Source: Sarcocystis neurona (lineage: Eukaryota; Apicomplexa; Conoidasida; Eucoccidiorida; Sarcocystidae). Taken from it: DNA of 64,000 nt. How positions within the stretch are numbered: the first letter of the stretch is position 1; the number at the start of each line of letters is the position of its first letter. Location: assembly GCA_000727475.1 (NCBI GenBank), contig KL647319.1:703840-767839 (forward strand), given 5' to 3'. Shown here in pieces: positions 9,980-22,273 of this stretch. The position numbers and the translations under genes are program-made. The notes beneath the pieces are model-generated. The model was not told the origin of the DNA. It worked only from the letters and a program-made list of their open reading frames with translations, and did no database searches.

Positions 9980-12900
9980 TAATCACTTTTAGATAGTGAC
10001 GCCTACGTAGTGAAGACTCTTGCATATTTTCTTGTGCTGCAGTGCCTTCAAGTATTTGCCTCTAAGTACTTGCATGCGTACAGCCCATCTCCTATGTACG
10101 TGTGCACTTCCCTGTTTGACGGGAAGTCTCTACGTGTGTGAACACTTCTCTGCATGCTGATGAAGAGCTACCGATACACATTTCGTATACGTATTCGTCT
10201 GTATTCATGTATAGATATACCTGTGCCTTCGATGTGTGTACCTTTGGCCCCTCCTCCTCCTCCGTGCTGCTCACGGTGAGTCTCTTCCAGACGTTCCCCG
10301 TCCGTCTCGCCTGCACTCTGCGTTTCGGTCTCTCCATACATCTACGTGCTGGTCTATCAATTAGGATACATTTCCGTGTATATTTATGATGTACATGTCC
10401 GTCTGGTGATTTTCGAGTCTCCTCCGCCTTCCGGCACGAGTGCGTCTCTTCGCGAATCTCCGTCTGTCGCCTTCTTCGTGTCTCCGTCTCGCGCCGTGTC
10501 TCTCTGCGTGGCTCTCCCCGTCTCCATGGGACCCGCGCGCGCGTCTCCTCTTCCTGAGCACCCGTGTCTCCGTACATTTCTTCATCATTGTTAATATGTA
10601 TTAAGTCGCTTTCTGTCCTTCTCCTATCCTGTAGAAGTCCCCGTATAGCTGCATGTTAAACCCTGGTCGTGTTGCCAGGGCTCCACTACGTATATTTCAC
10701 TCACAACGGCGTTTGTCTCTCCGGCCCTACGCATTTTGACCTCCTCCCTCTCCTGGGAGAGTAATTTCCTCTCCAGCCTCTGCTACTCATATATGTCTGA
10801 TATATGTATGCATGTGTGCGTAAATATACACGCTCACATACACGTATACATATATGTGTGTGTATGTGTATGCATGCACATACACTTTCGTAGTGGGAAG
10901 AAAGTGACGGGCAGGACTCAGAGGAGTGCGTACAGCTGAGGCAGCCGTCGGGTTGAGGAGCAGACGGTGTTTGACGATGCTTTGTCGCCGGAGGCCGAGC
11001 GAAATCGAAGTTTCCCTCATTTTTCTTATTGGACGCGAGTTTAACAAGAAGAGAGTTCTTCGCGTCATCTCCGTCACAGGCCAGCAATGGCTTCTGTTAG
11101 TCTCCACTCCTGCTCCTGCTGCAGCATTTATTGAGACATATATGCATTCACACACACACATATATATATAATATTTAAGCCTGTCTCGAAGGACACTGGT
11201 ACACGTGTTTCTATCTACGTGTGAGGCAGGCTCGCACGTAGACGTGGATGTATGTGGTGATATGGCGATACGCGGGCAAATATTGATGGAAATAAGGTGC
11301 TGCATGTATGCATGTTTGACCATGCAGCACACGAGTTACATACAGAGACTCTCCCGGATACCTCTGCGACCGAAGTCGGTGTATGTACACGCCAGTCCAG
11401 CGACTACACTCACGCGGTATCCACGGCTTACGTGTAGACACACACATGCATGGACACACATAGGATATGTACGCATACGACATAGATGGGGATATACATA
11501 TATAAAGACAGGCGGATACAAATGCGCAGGAACATTACTAGACTGTCTTAAATCTGGGAATACGCACGTTCATCTACGTGACTATAGATATCGGCGGAAA
11601 CGGGCCCCCGGATGCGCCTGCGATGGCGGCGGCAAAAAGTGCCCTGTAGACCGCAGCAGGAGTTCATGCGTTACTGCGGTCCCCACTGCCTGGTGCAGAT
11701 ACGTTGCCCAGATATGTTGCCCCCTCCGGGCTGCTGCACCGCTGCTGTCGCGCTGCTGCGGCTCGTCAGTGCCTCTGCTGTTGGACACGTGCTGTCGCTG
11801 CTCTCGTACTGCTGCTGCTGCTGTTGCTCCGTCACAGCTGCTGCTGCTCTCCTACTGCTGCTGCTGCTCTCCTACTGCTGCTGCTGCTCTCCTACAGATG
11901 CTGCATTACTGCTGCAGCGGCAGCACAGTTGCTGCGGCTGTGCTGGACTGCTGCTGTTTCACTGTTCCTGCTTCTGGCGTCTTCTTCTTCACTTCCACGA
12001 CTGCTGCCACTGCGGAGCTGCCGATCCTCCGCGCTTGTTTTGCAGCTGTTGTTGCAGGTGCTTTTGTGCTACGGATACTACTAGTACTGCCTCGCTGCTG
12101 CTGCTGCTGCAGCAGCTTATGATGCTGCAGCTCTGCTACTGCTAGTGGCTTCACTTCCGCTGTCACCGCTGCTTTTCATGCTGCTGCTACTGCTGCACCG
12201 GTGCCGCTGTTGCTGTGGCGCTGCATTTTTTGCCGCTGCTTCGGCTTCTCTGTTGTCGGTTGTCCGCCGTGGAAAGACGGGAAGACACATCACCTTACCC
12301 TCGTCGTTGCCTCTCTTTAAGCCGCACGCGATGAAATTGGTCCTGCTGCAGCTGCCACTGCTCACGCAAACAAAAGCAGAAGCAGTTCCAGCAGCTGCCA
12401 CCTCTACGTCTGCACGACGCGCACATACATAAGCATACGTATATGTATTCACGGATGGGAATACATCAGTATGTATCAATGCGTGTAGTCACAGAGACCT
12501 CGTATGCGCACGCGTCCACGTAGAGTAGAAAGATGCATGCAGCAGGTGGCCACGACTGAATACTCTTCAGCGGAGACAGCAGAACACACAGCTGTCAACC
12601 CAGAGAGAGAGAAAGATCCTGCGCTCGCAATTGCTATATACGTACCTATGTCGTGTAAGTCTATATACCTATGGATGCACAGACCCACATATCCACCCGC
12701 AGCTAGGCAGACACACACACACACAGACACACGCACACACACCTACCTGTGTTAAGCAAATGCGTGTAGGTACGGATGCAGGTGACTTCGAAAAAGGAGT
12801 GCGTCTGCTGAGGGGAGCACGTGAGCGAAACATCCCGCAACAGCACTGAATGCGCGTCTTCACGTCGACGGAAAAATGTTGAGACGCAGCGTACGTGCAG

Positions 12901-14190
12901 CGACTTGCTGAACTGCCAAGCAGGCCTGCTGACTACGCTCGTGGAGGACCCGTTTCATACGCACGACGACAAAATCGACGTATGCGCGTGGCGAGGTTCC
13001 TGCAGAAGTATACGGGACAGGTAGACAGAGACTGCTCTGCGGGGCGGGCGAGCCGTAATTCATACAAGAACACTGGTATCTACAAAACGAAGGAGCTCTC
13101 TTTACACGCAAACAAATTTACGTATGCGTGGACGCACAGACGCCTCCTTGTCGAAGGGACATCGCGGTTGACGAACAAATGCTGCAATTTGCTTAGGTGA
13201 GGGGGACCGCCGGACTCGCTGCTACTGTCCTCTACACGCATGTACGTCCACGCGTATATACATATATATAGATCCTCATAACCGTGTGCGTAAACGAATG
13301 CTAGTGCGGGGAGGCACGCATCACAGCTGCACATGTCTTTATTAATTACTACCACTCTCTATATATCTCTCTCTACCTCTATAAGAATATGTATTTAGAT
13401 GCCGGCTTTTTTCCACCTGCACACAAGATGGGAGTAAATTCATTTACAGGCATACACGGGGACGTAAAGTTATATATACGTATATGTATACATATGTATA
13501 TATATATTTATGTGTATATTTGTTTGCATCTGATTGAAGGACTGACAGGAAAGACATTTGTAATTGTACCCACCTACGTGGCTAGCAGTTTTCAGAGACA
13601 TGCGCGTGAATAAAGCTTCACATGTATTTACGTTTTCACATACATATCTGTACATTTCCAGTACACGTCTACGTACACCGACAACCTACGTGTGCATACA
13701 TGCACATATATATATATATATATATGTATATATGGACTAGTATACACGTCGGCACACGCCCGTAGCGAGATGCCTACGTCTGCGAGGTAGAACGAGCCAA
13801 TTTTTTTGGAAGGAGCAGTTGCACACCTCTTGGCGTCTACAGCGGTTTCCCATTCCCTTTGCTGCGGCTTTTTCTCTGCTGCTGATGCTGCTGCGAAGCG
13901 CAGTCGTCTTTGTCAATTCGTTTCCCGGTGGCCACCGACATAGCAAGAAGATCGCGGTCGTGATAGTCTCGGCATGAAAGTGGCACCATTTCCATACAAA
14001 TATAAATGTACGTGTATGCAGCAGCGGATCTAAAAGGCAGGGCATGGGAGTTTCTTCAGGCTGCTACAGCAAAAACAACAGGTCCTCTCTCATCTACGTG
14101 AGTATCTACGAAGAGAATAAGTCGACAGGTAGATCTGCACAGGCGTATACACACACGTGTGTATGATAGGTAGTGTAAACACAGATGCAC

Positions 14191-14222
<32 letters not shown>

Positions 14223-14280
14223 GAATCCATATGTGTGTGTATCCGGGTATGTGTGGCAGTGTACAGGAAAAAACATCAAC
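9980..14280. other. Mostly microsatellite and low-complexity DNA, no supported gene
   Basis: The region holds TACGTA/TATATG/CACACA microsatellites around 10.1-10.2, 10.78-10.9, 11.1-11.5, 12.65-12.75 and 13.2-13.75 kb, including a pure TA run at 13,706-13,725. A CTG-rich block lies at about 11.73-12.2 kb. Two short non-repeat islands, 10.92-11.10 kb and 12.76-13.2 kb, are open in several frames but show no conserved segment. I see no RNA gene. Confidence 0.5.
11735..12200. repeat. CTG-rich block with short tandem units
   Basis: This is an imperfect GCT/CTG tract on the + strand. From about 11,845 to 11,895 it contains copies of a unit of roughly 21 bp that reads CTGCTGCTGCTCTCCTA. Three + frames are open through it and code only for Cys/Leu/Ala repeats, so it is described as a repeat and not as a gene. 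Confidence 0.65.
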
Positions 14281-16300
14281 GAGACGCGGCCCGAATACAA
14301 GTTACTTCCAGCCTTGTGACTGGGACAAAATCCCCAAGCAGCAGCGTTCTTCCGTCAATGAAGTCGCTGTTGAATAACTCTTTCTGTTGAAAGCGCTTAT
14401 CTCAATGTAGTTGCACCTCGAATTCCTGCAGCTCCACCAGTTGAAAAATAGCGCAGAATCCTCCAACACTGGCAACACTCAAATTCTCCATCCGGGGAGT
14501 TCTGAAGAAGCCTTCGTGCCTTGTGGCATCAGGGAAAGAAAGTTGAAAGGGCACCGAATCAGTGGTGGCGAGTTATTTGCAGGGGTTTATGAGGCAGGAT
14601 TCATAAAAGCTGCCAAGCATACGAACACCCATCACGCTGGGCTCGTCTCTCTCTATATATATGCTTACATGTACATATTTTTGCAGAGAGGGTAGTGTGT
14701 TTCTATCTCTATGCATGAATCTTCATCTCTGGGCTCGTCTTTCACTCTCTCATGTGGAGACAGTGGTGTGTTTATATCTGTCCGTGTCAATCTCTATCTC
14801 ACTTGTGAAACGCTACATCTTCGTCTCGCCGATATGCATATACTCATATAATGTGTCGGTAAGAGTTGACGCGTTCACGTACTTGTGTCTGTGTGAATCT
14901 ACCTGTGTGAGTGCGCAAGATATTGGCCAGACGCACACACACAGCCACAGAGCAATGTATATTTTCACTGTGGGGTGACCCTTCGCGGTTTGCACGACAT
15001 CCTTCGCAAGTTCATCTCCCCTCGAATGCGTCCCGTGCGTTCTTCTGTGTGCGCAGAACCAGAGCTGCCTTCCTGTTGCTGCTGCTATTGCTGGCGCTGC
15101 TGGTATGGCTGCTGCGGCTGCCACCGTTGCTGCTCTATCGCACACGCTGCCCCGCTTGTGCGGATCTCGCGCGCAGTCTGTGCGGTGCACGTGGACCTGC
15201 TGTCGATCGTATTGCTGCTGCTGTTGCTGATCTGGTGCTGCTCGTGAGACTCTGCTGCAGGGTGCAGCTAACAAAGTCTTTCTTTTACAGCTACTCTCGT
15301 GGCTTTTCTTCAACAGCAGCCGCTGGTTCGGCTGCTTCTGCGACTGAAGAAGCAGTGTGCGCAGTCTCCCCAACGTGCGGGGGCAGGCGACTTTCGTTTC
15401 TGCTGCAGTTGCCGTCTCCCTGACACTTCACAGCCGCAGAGGTGATGCCGTCTTCACCTGTGTCCACGTCTATTATTATTGTGCCGGCCTCGTGGGGCAA
15501 CATATACTTCTTTTCGCCGGGAGTCGCACAGACATACACACACATATATGTCTCCACACGTATACGAATAGATCCATATATGCGTATTTCCACACATTTG
15601 CAAGAGAGACACACAGGCGTGTATACACGCGTTAAGTGAGTGGACAACTCCTACGCACATGGAGATGCAAAGAGAAAAAGTATGTGAGTCTTCGACTTGA
15701 GACGTATGTGCGAGTCCCGGCCACGTGTGCATGCGGGAAAAAAAATTCTGCCTCTTTCACGTGGACACCACTAGCAGCTTCCACAGTCTCTCCTACGTCA
15801 TTGCTCGAACAACGCGAAGTTGCTGTCGGTCGCAGCCGTCCACAGCCCTCTATCCCAGGACCGCCTTCTCCTTCTCTTCCTTCTGCTTCCCCATCTCCCC
15901 ACACGTACCCCTTCCCAGCCACGAACCGCTGCATGCGCTCGAGCAAACGACCGCGCCCAGGGGCAGCACGAGCAGCCGCTGCCTACGCCACCCCAGTCTC
16001 TCGTGAGAAGAGCAAAACTGGCAGAGTTCGCGCGAGGCCAATTGATAAAGATATAGAGGCCCCGCACACTTCGTGGAGGAATGCAGCAACATCGACCCCA
16101 CAAGCCGGTAGCTGGGGTCACACCCACCTCCACATGCACGGGCCACTACTCACGGAATGGCCAGTGCATGCCCAACAAAGTACACATATAAAAGAGACGC
16201 GTACCATGGGTGTATACAAGTAGTAAGAAAGAGTGGTCCGCAGACCTACAAGGACAAAAAACACAGATGCATATATATGCACACATACACGTATATCTAT
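14281..16300. other. Mixed non-repeat islands and CTG block, no supported gene
   Basis: Between 14.28 and 14.63 kb is a non-repetitive island, open on the + strand from 14,411 and also on the minus strand; neither translation shows a family motif. At 15.05-15.30 kb is a short CTG-rich block, and at 15.74-16.17 kb is another non-repeat island, open on both strands. Any of these could be an exon of an unrecognised gene, but none has splice-joined support. Confidence 0.4.
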
Positions 16301-16536
16301 GTATAGAAGGCGACCTATATACATATGCGTGAATACAGGTATATTCGTATCAATGATATATATACACGTGCACGTACACATATGTATAGGGGGCGACCTA
16401 TGTATGCGTGAATATAGGTATATTCGTATCAATGATATATATATATATATATACGTACACGTATACATATGTATAGGGGGCGACCTATATATGTATGCGT
16501 GAATATGGGTATATTCGTATCAGTGATATGCATGCC
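16301..16536. repeat. Minisatellite, three copies of an ~85-bp unit
   Basis: The unit begins GTATAG, continues with GGCGACCTAT, then GCGTGAATA, and then GGTATATTCGTATCA, followed by a TA/ACGT tail. Unit starts are at 16,301, 16,384 and 16,471, so the periods are 83 and 87 bp. The difference comes from the length of the TA run. The third copy breaks off after GTATCAGTGATATG. Confidence 0.85.
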
Positions 16537-16939
16537 ACAACGTTTTCTACTTCTCTGTTTCCACACAGCAGCAACGAGTCGAGCCCGTCTTTTCTTCTGC
16601 TCTTCTCTCTCTGTGTCCCACCCATATGTATACATCGTCGTTGGCTGAGAAGAAGAGTACCTTGTCAGTAGTCCTCCTTTTTCTGGAAAACATGTTCTCA
16701 ACTTCTCTACCTTTCCTCTACCTTTCCTTTCTTCCAGGTGTGGACCTCCGTGTATGTGGACCTCTGTGTATGTGGACGTGTGTACACGTGTGTCTCTGTC
16801 TCTGTCTTTCTTGGTTAGTCAGAAGGTCAGGGGATATGCCCTGCAGTTGCAGCTTCGTCAAAGAAATGCGCGACTTCTCTTTTTTGAACGACCGTCAGTC
16901 CTTGCAGAGAGGACCGCAGAAAAAGGCTGCATGCTGCTT

Positions 16940-17580
16940 CTCCCTTTCCTTTGTCCTCTTCCTCCCTGCTGTGGGCCCCGCTGCTGTCGCTGCTGCTCTT
17001 GCTGCTGCGTCGACTGCTTCTGCTGCCGGTGGTCCTGCTGCTACCCTGCTGCTGCTGCTGCAGATGCCCCTCTCCTCCGCTGCTTCCTGACGAAAGATGG
17101 TTATTCCACGGACGCCTGGTATTTGCCTCCCGCAAAAAACATCCCTGTTCGCACTTCGAGGACACTGCTGCTGCTGTTAGCTGAGCAGTCCATACGACGC
17201 TGCTTCATCTGTGCGCATCCTGCTCCTGCTCACCTCCTCTTCTCCTCCCCAGCGAGACGAAAGGATGCGGATGACAGGAAGAAGAGAGACGAAAAAGACG
17301 TACAAACCACGTACAAGGCATGATCGACTGTATCATTGCTGCTTGCACTGCGCCGCTGCTTCCTGCACCAGCTGCCGGTGCGGGGCTGCTGCTACTGCAG
17401 CATGCGGCTGCGCCTTCTGTTGCTGCTGCTGCTTCTGCTTCATCAACGAGACCCGTAGCTCGTGTGGCAGCCGGTGCTGCTGCCTTTGGCGACTGGTGCA
17501 ACTTCTGCTGCCGCCGCTGCTGTTGTGGATTTCTGCTGCTGCTGGTAGCTGCTGTCAAGCGCGTCCTCGAGCTGCCGTAG
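16940..17580. repeat. CTG-rich block
   Basis: GCTGCT/CTGCTG triplets on the + strand occur at 16.97-17.09 and again at 17.33-17.58 kb, around a less repetitive centre. Open frames are Cys/Ala/Leu (+) or Gln/Ser/Ala (minus). One short + reading near 17,245-17,323 is rich in Lys, Arg and Asp and ends in a stop, and might be a terminal exon, but nothing joins to it. Confidence 0.5.
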
Positions 17581-17619
17581 CTGCCCTCTCTTCGAAAGGA
17601 CGGACTGCTGCTGCGGTGT

Positions 17620-18130
17620 CCCTACACCAGACCAGGGCCCTGGGGAGAGACATGCTGTGTCATCTCCGCCGACGCCTGCGAGACAATTGCATGCGCCTCA
17701 TACCTGGAGCAGCAGCAACACACAGCAGCAGGCGCAGAGATACTTCCGCAGCCGAGCAGCAGCCGCTGGACAGTCGCCGGGCACAGCAGCAGAAACCAGA
17801 GAGGCAGGAAAACGAGAGGCTTCAGCAGCAAAAGCGCGCAACAGGCAGCGCTGCAGCAGCGGGCGTTGCACACAAATGGCAGCAGCTGACACGAAGGCGT
17901 CGGAGAATCATCAGCAGCAGCAGCGAGAGTGTGTTTCCGGTTAAAAACAGCAGCGGGAGGCAGCGCAGCAGCAGCAAAAAAGAGAAGCTTCATGTAGGGA
18001 AGAAGCACAGCACGGCTGCGCTATCAGCAGCAGCAGCAACAGCGTCTAGAAGAGAAAGGAAGCCACGTGCTGTGTTTGCTGCTGTGTACAACTTGCAAGA
18101 AGCTCCTGCAGCAAGTGGCTTCTGCTGACT
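17620..18130 (+). CDS. Gln/Arg-rich open stretch, possible exon, unrecognised
   Basis: CAG triplets lie on the + strand here, as they do in the accepted exons of mS23 and the cyclophilin. Two + frames are open: one ends at 17,944, and the other runs to 18,128 and gives a basic segment with LRRRLRDNC and SRRERKPRAVFAAVYNLQ. A pyrimidine-rich block follows, as at the start of several introns in this window. No domain is visible and the frame cannot be chosen with certainty. Confidence 0.2.
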
Positions 18131-18304
18131 TTCGTCTTTCTCTTGGTCTCTTCTTCTGCTTTTGTCGCGCTTCCTCTTCTTTTTCTCTTCCTTGCTCTGC
18201 GTCCTTTCCTGTCTTGTCTTCCGTTGTCCTCATCACCTTCCTTTTCTCCTCCTTTCGGTTCTCCTTTTTCTTTTCTTTCTCTTACTCTCTTCACTTGTGC
18301 TGCA

Positions 18305-18995
18305 GACCCCACACGGGACATGCAACGACGCGCCACCGGTCAGCAGCAGTAACGCAGCCGTCTCAGAGACAAAGTCTGCAGCTGCTGCTTCCTCTGCAGC
18401 ACAAGACCAGCAGCAGCTGCTGCTTCTTCTGCGGCACACGACCAGCAGCAGCTGCTGCTGCTTTTTCTGCAGTGCACGACCGAAAGCTGCAGCGCTGCTT
18501 CTTCTGCAGCAGAAGATCAGCAGCAGCGGCTGCTTCTTCTGCAGGACACGAGCTGTGGGGCGGGAGCAAAGGCTGCTTCTTCTGCAGCACACGACCGGTA
18601 GCTGCAGCAGCTGCTTCTTCGAAAGTCGCTTCTTCTGTGGACCCGCGCATTCGAGCGGCGCCCCAGCAGCTGCAGGAAGCAGCAGCAACTTTGGGAAACG
18701 AGGCAGCTTCTCAAGCCGCAGCAACTGCATGCGCGCGCCCGGAGCACATTCACGCAGCAGCGGAGCAGCAGCGGCAACCCTCCCGCTTTCATTCGCCGTC
18801 TGTGCTGTCTTCCCCTCCGCAGCACAGGGGCAGCTGCATGCGATCGAATACCGGGACGCTGCAACAGCCGCTGTTTTCTCTCCCAAAAGTGCAGCGGAGC
18901 ATCCTTCCCAACCGCTCAGCGCGAGTGACAGCAACTCTCCCGTTTCAGTTCATCCCCCCTCCGTGCCCCTCTGCGTCCTCGCACCAATCATCAGC
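18305..18995 (+). CDS. Possible exon after a good 3' splice site, unrecognised
   Basis: A long CT-rich stretch (18,130-18,300) ends in TGTGCTGCAG, an excellent acceptor, followed by an open frame starting TPHGTCNDAPP. The 5' third is an Ala/Gln/Ser-rich tandem repeat. The 3' part is ordinary-looking sequence (HAIEYRDAATAAVFS, PSQPLSASDSNSPVS). A second + frame is also open through the whole stretch, with equally plausible residues. Another pyrimidine block begins at about 19,000 and may mark the next intron. Product unknown. Confidence 0.25.
18386..18625. repeat. CAG-based minisatellite, ~7 units of 33-43 bp
   Basis: Each unit contains TGCTTCTTCTGCAG followed by CACACGACC-like sequence and a CAG/CTG spacer of variable length. 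Because unit lengths are not all multiples of three, the same peptide (roughly SSAAHDQQQ) jumps between frames along the array. That argues against strong protein-level constraint on it. Confidence 0.7.
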
Positions 18996-19129
18996 GTCTC
19001 TTTGTGTTCTTCTTTTTCGTCTTCTACAAATTCTTCCCCTTTTCTATCCTCCCCCTCTTCCTTCTCCTTCTGTTCTTCTCTTCTTGTCTTCCTCTCCTCG
19101 TCAGCTTCTCTTCGGCTGTCGGGAACATT

Positions 19130-19290
19130 GCCGTGTTCACATCTCACCAAGTTGCGTCAGAGAGCAGCAGCAGCAGCGCCTGCTTCCCTCTCAACAACGG
19201 CGGCAGCAGCCTCTGCTTCCCTCTCACCCGCTGCAGCAGCAGCGTCTGCTTCCCTCTCAGCAGCAGCAGCAGTAACGCGTTCCCCATTCA
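19130..19290. repeat. Short tandem repeats around TGCTTCCCTCTCA
   Basis: The sequence TGCTTCCCTCTCA recurs three times at intervals of about 36-42 bp, separated by CAG or CGG triplets. Downstream the sequence becomes Ala/Cys/Ser-coding low complexity without a recognised domain. Confidence 0.6.
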
Positions 19291-19716
19291 CAGCCCCACA
19301 GCAGATCAACTAACATGCACCCTTTCTGCAGCAGCAGCGCGGCAGCCGCTCGGCCCTTTCAAAAACGCAGCGGCACCTTCTCTCAACAACAGCTGCTTCT
19401 ACGAAAACTGCTGCAGCTGCGCCACTTCCTCTCCTTGTGAATTTCTTAATGACACGCACTCCTGCTTGAAATGCTGCAGCACCTGCTTTTGCTGCTGGTG
19501 CTGCGGGGGCTGCAGCAACCAAAATTTCTCAACAAACGGCAGCTGTTTGTCCACGCTTGTGCTGCTGCTGCTGCCGCCGCCCGCGCTGCCGCTGGGGCTA
19601 ACTGATGCTGCGGCTGCTGCTGTTCGTGGTGGTGCGCTGTTTTCTGTTACTCTTCTCTGGCCCGGCACTGCCGCCGTTGCTGCTGCTGCTGCTGTTTCCT
19701 CTCGTGTTCTTCCCTG

Positions 19717-19940
19717 CCTCTACGTTGCGTTCCCTGCTGCTACTGCTGCGGCTGCTGGTGCTGCTGCTGGTGTTGCTGCATTCTCTTGTATTCTTATCTG
19801 GTTCTACGTTGCTTCCTCTGCTGGCGCTGCTGCGGCTGCTGGTGCTGCTGCTGGTGTTGCTGCATTCTCTTGTATTCTTATCTGGTTCTACGTTGCTTCC
19901 TCTGCTGGCGCTGCTGCGGCTGCTGGTGCTGCTGCTCCTT
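19717..19940. repeat. 84-bp tandem repeat in a CTG-rich block
   Basis: A unit of exactly 84 bp (28 codons) starting GTTCTACGTTGC and ending CTTGTATTCTTATCTG is complete at 19,801-19,884, preceded by a diverged copy and followed by a partial identical copy from 19,885. Degenerate traces of the same junction (TCTGGTTCTACGT) recur at about 20,016-20,028. A + frame reads through it as a 28-residue repeat. Confidence 0.9.
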
Positions 19941-20129
19941 TCTTTCGTAACTTCATCTAGTTGTGTGTTATTTCCTCTGCTGCTGCTGCTGTTGCTTCTT
20001 CCTCCTGACTTCTAATCTGGTTCTACGTAACTTCCTCTGCTGCTGCTGCTGCGCTTCCCCTGTTTGCTGCGCGTCGCTCGGCCCCGTGCTGCTGGGGGGT
20101 GGAGACGCTGCTTTGCTCACTTTTCCTCC

Positions 20130-20560
20130 GCACATGCTGCTGCCCGTCCCCCGTTGCAACAGCAGCAGCTGCTTCTCCTTCTCCTCGCAATTTTGTGTGT
20201 AAACTTGCTCGCTGAGCAGCCGCTGCACATGCGCAGCAAGCGCGAGCCTCTGCTGCTGTCTTCCTCTTCCTCTTCTTCGCCGTTTTCTTCCTTTTCTTCT
20301 CGTGTCTTCTTTGACAGCAACGTGCTTCCGCTGCAACGTGTCTCTGTTCTTCTTCTCTGTGGCCTTCCTCTCCCCTGCTGCTCTCTCATTGCTTCGCTTT
20401 TCTTCCGTCCCCTCGCAGCTCGCCGTCTTCATATCTTCCCGTATTTCCCTTCCCTTCTCCCCTTTCATCTGGTGGCCCTTTCCTTCGCCTCGTCTTCTCC
20501 CCCTCCCCTCCTTTTCCTACTGTGTCTCTTCTTTTCTGGCTGAAAAGACTCACATGCGAT
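20130..20560. other. Pyrimidine-rich stretch, no gene seen
   Basis: The + strand is CT-rich from about 20,250 to 20,540, like the blocks inside the mS23 introns. Open frames on both strands are Ser/Leu/Phe-rich or Arg/Glu/Lys-rich, which is simply what polypyrimidine sequence codes for. No conserved segment. Confidence 0.5.
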
Positions 20561-20799
20561 CCATACATTTGGCCAGGCAGAGGTGGTCAGACCGCGACAA
20601 CTCCGCGTAGAATTTGCTGCCGGGGAAGCACTTGCTGAAGCACGTCTTCTGAACTTGCTGCAGCAGAAAAGTAACAGATACATAACACACACGTACCTGT
20701 TGCATGCGCATGCACACGTGTATTCACAGAGAGCCTCTGCTGCACCGCGCACGTGTTTTGCACTTGCTGCAACAACAGCACGTCGCAAAAGAGACCGAC

Positions 20800-22230
20800 G
20801 CACATATATATACACACACACATATCCAGATATGCATATGTATATGTATATAGATATATACATGTCATATATATATATATAGGCACCTACATATATGCTG
20901 GATCATGCATATACGTATATATTTACGTGGATAGAAATACGTTCGTTCACAGACGTTCGTCGTACATATATGTACGTGCAAGAAGCTTCTGTACGTATGT
21001 GTGTATCTCTCTCTATAAATATATATATGTAGAGAGAGAGATTCACATATATATATATTCATGTAGGTATAGAGATATGTTCGTTGAGTTCCATTTCTTC
21101 GTGCGTATATGTGCATGCAAGAAACCTCTAACCCCCCCCCCTCACGTGTGGAACACCTTTTCTTGTCCTTCGCCTCCTCTCTTTTCATCTCCCCGCACAC
21201 ATCGCAGAATATATTCACCGACCCATCACCGGAAGGCCCACGCGAACACGTCCGTACATTCGCAGACACACAAACACACTCTCAACGAACGCATCTCTAT
21301 TTCTCTCTACATATGAGTAGATATATACTTATATATCCATATATATACTCGAGTTCTTTGTCTGTACATACGTACAAAAAGAACCTATCTTGGGGGACGT
21401 CTGCGTTTCCCTGTCTCTATAGAGATACATAAATATGCACACACGTAGAAACACGAGTTCCCTGCATGCACACATGTATACGACGAACATATTTCAACGA
21501 GCGTATCTCTATCCATGTACATACATATATATGGGTGAGTCCACATAACTATACATGTATGTATAAATATATATGTGTGTGTATGTAGATAGCGAGGGAG
21601 ACACACCCACCCACCCACAGACATACACACGAGCTCCTTGCGTGTACATATATATGTGTATGAACAAAGATTCATATGTACGACCTGATATATATATATC
21701 TATATGTGTAGATATAAACATATATGTATATAGAAGTAGATATGGGCATACATTCGAACGGATGGAGACGAGATCCACGTGTGTGTACATATATATGTGT
21801 TACACATACACAGAGACACACAGACGCGTAGAGATACGGCCGCCGCGCTACGTAGACGGAAGGCAGTTCACCTGCATGCGGGGAACCGGCTTTTTTTCCC
21901 CGCGACTTCTGTTGCACGCTTCTGTGTGTGTCTATCGGCACAAATAAATACATCTACAAAAATAAACAGAGAGACTCACAGACCCGCACACACAAGGAGA
22001 TAGACACAGACAGGCAGGTACATATATACAAACCCACACGACGTACACACACTCCGCTGGTTCCTACATATACGTACATACATACAAGCTAACACATACA
22101 CACACACACAGACATATATACATACGTACAGACTCCGCCGGTTCCTACATACACATATATATATATATATATATATATATGGTGTAACACATACTGACAC
22201 ATACAGGCAGACATGCATGCATGCAGACAT
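20800..22230. repeat. TA/TG/ACGT microsatellite block with degenerate longer repeats
   Basis: The block is dominated by TATATA, GTACAT, ACACAC and GTGTAT with interspersed CTCTCT. A pure TA run lies at 22,155-22,180. Inside it a degenerate longer repeat is visible: ACTCCGCTGGTTCCTACATA at 22,051 recurs with one change 81 bp later at 22,132. There is no coding evidence. Confidence 0.7.
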
Positions 22231-22273
22231 ATACACATACGGGCAGATGGATGTTTGAAGAGAAGAGGAGGGA

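Noticed and set aside
16819..16930. Protein-like stretch KVRGYALQLQLRQRNARLLF after a CAG acceptor
   Set aside because: No partner exon or family could be joined in phase; given the false exons found in MEMO1 introns this is not enough.
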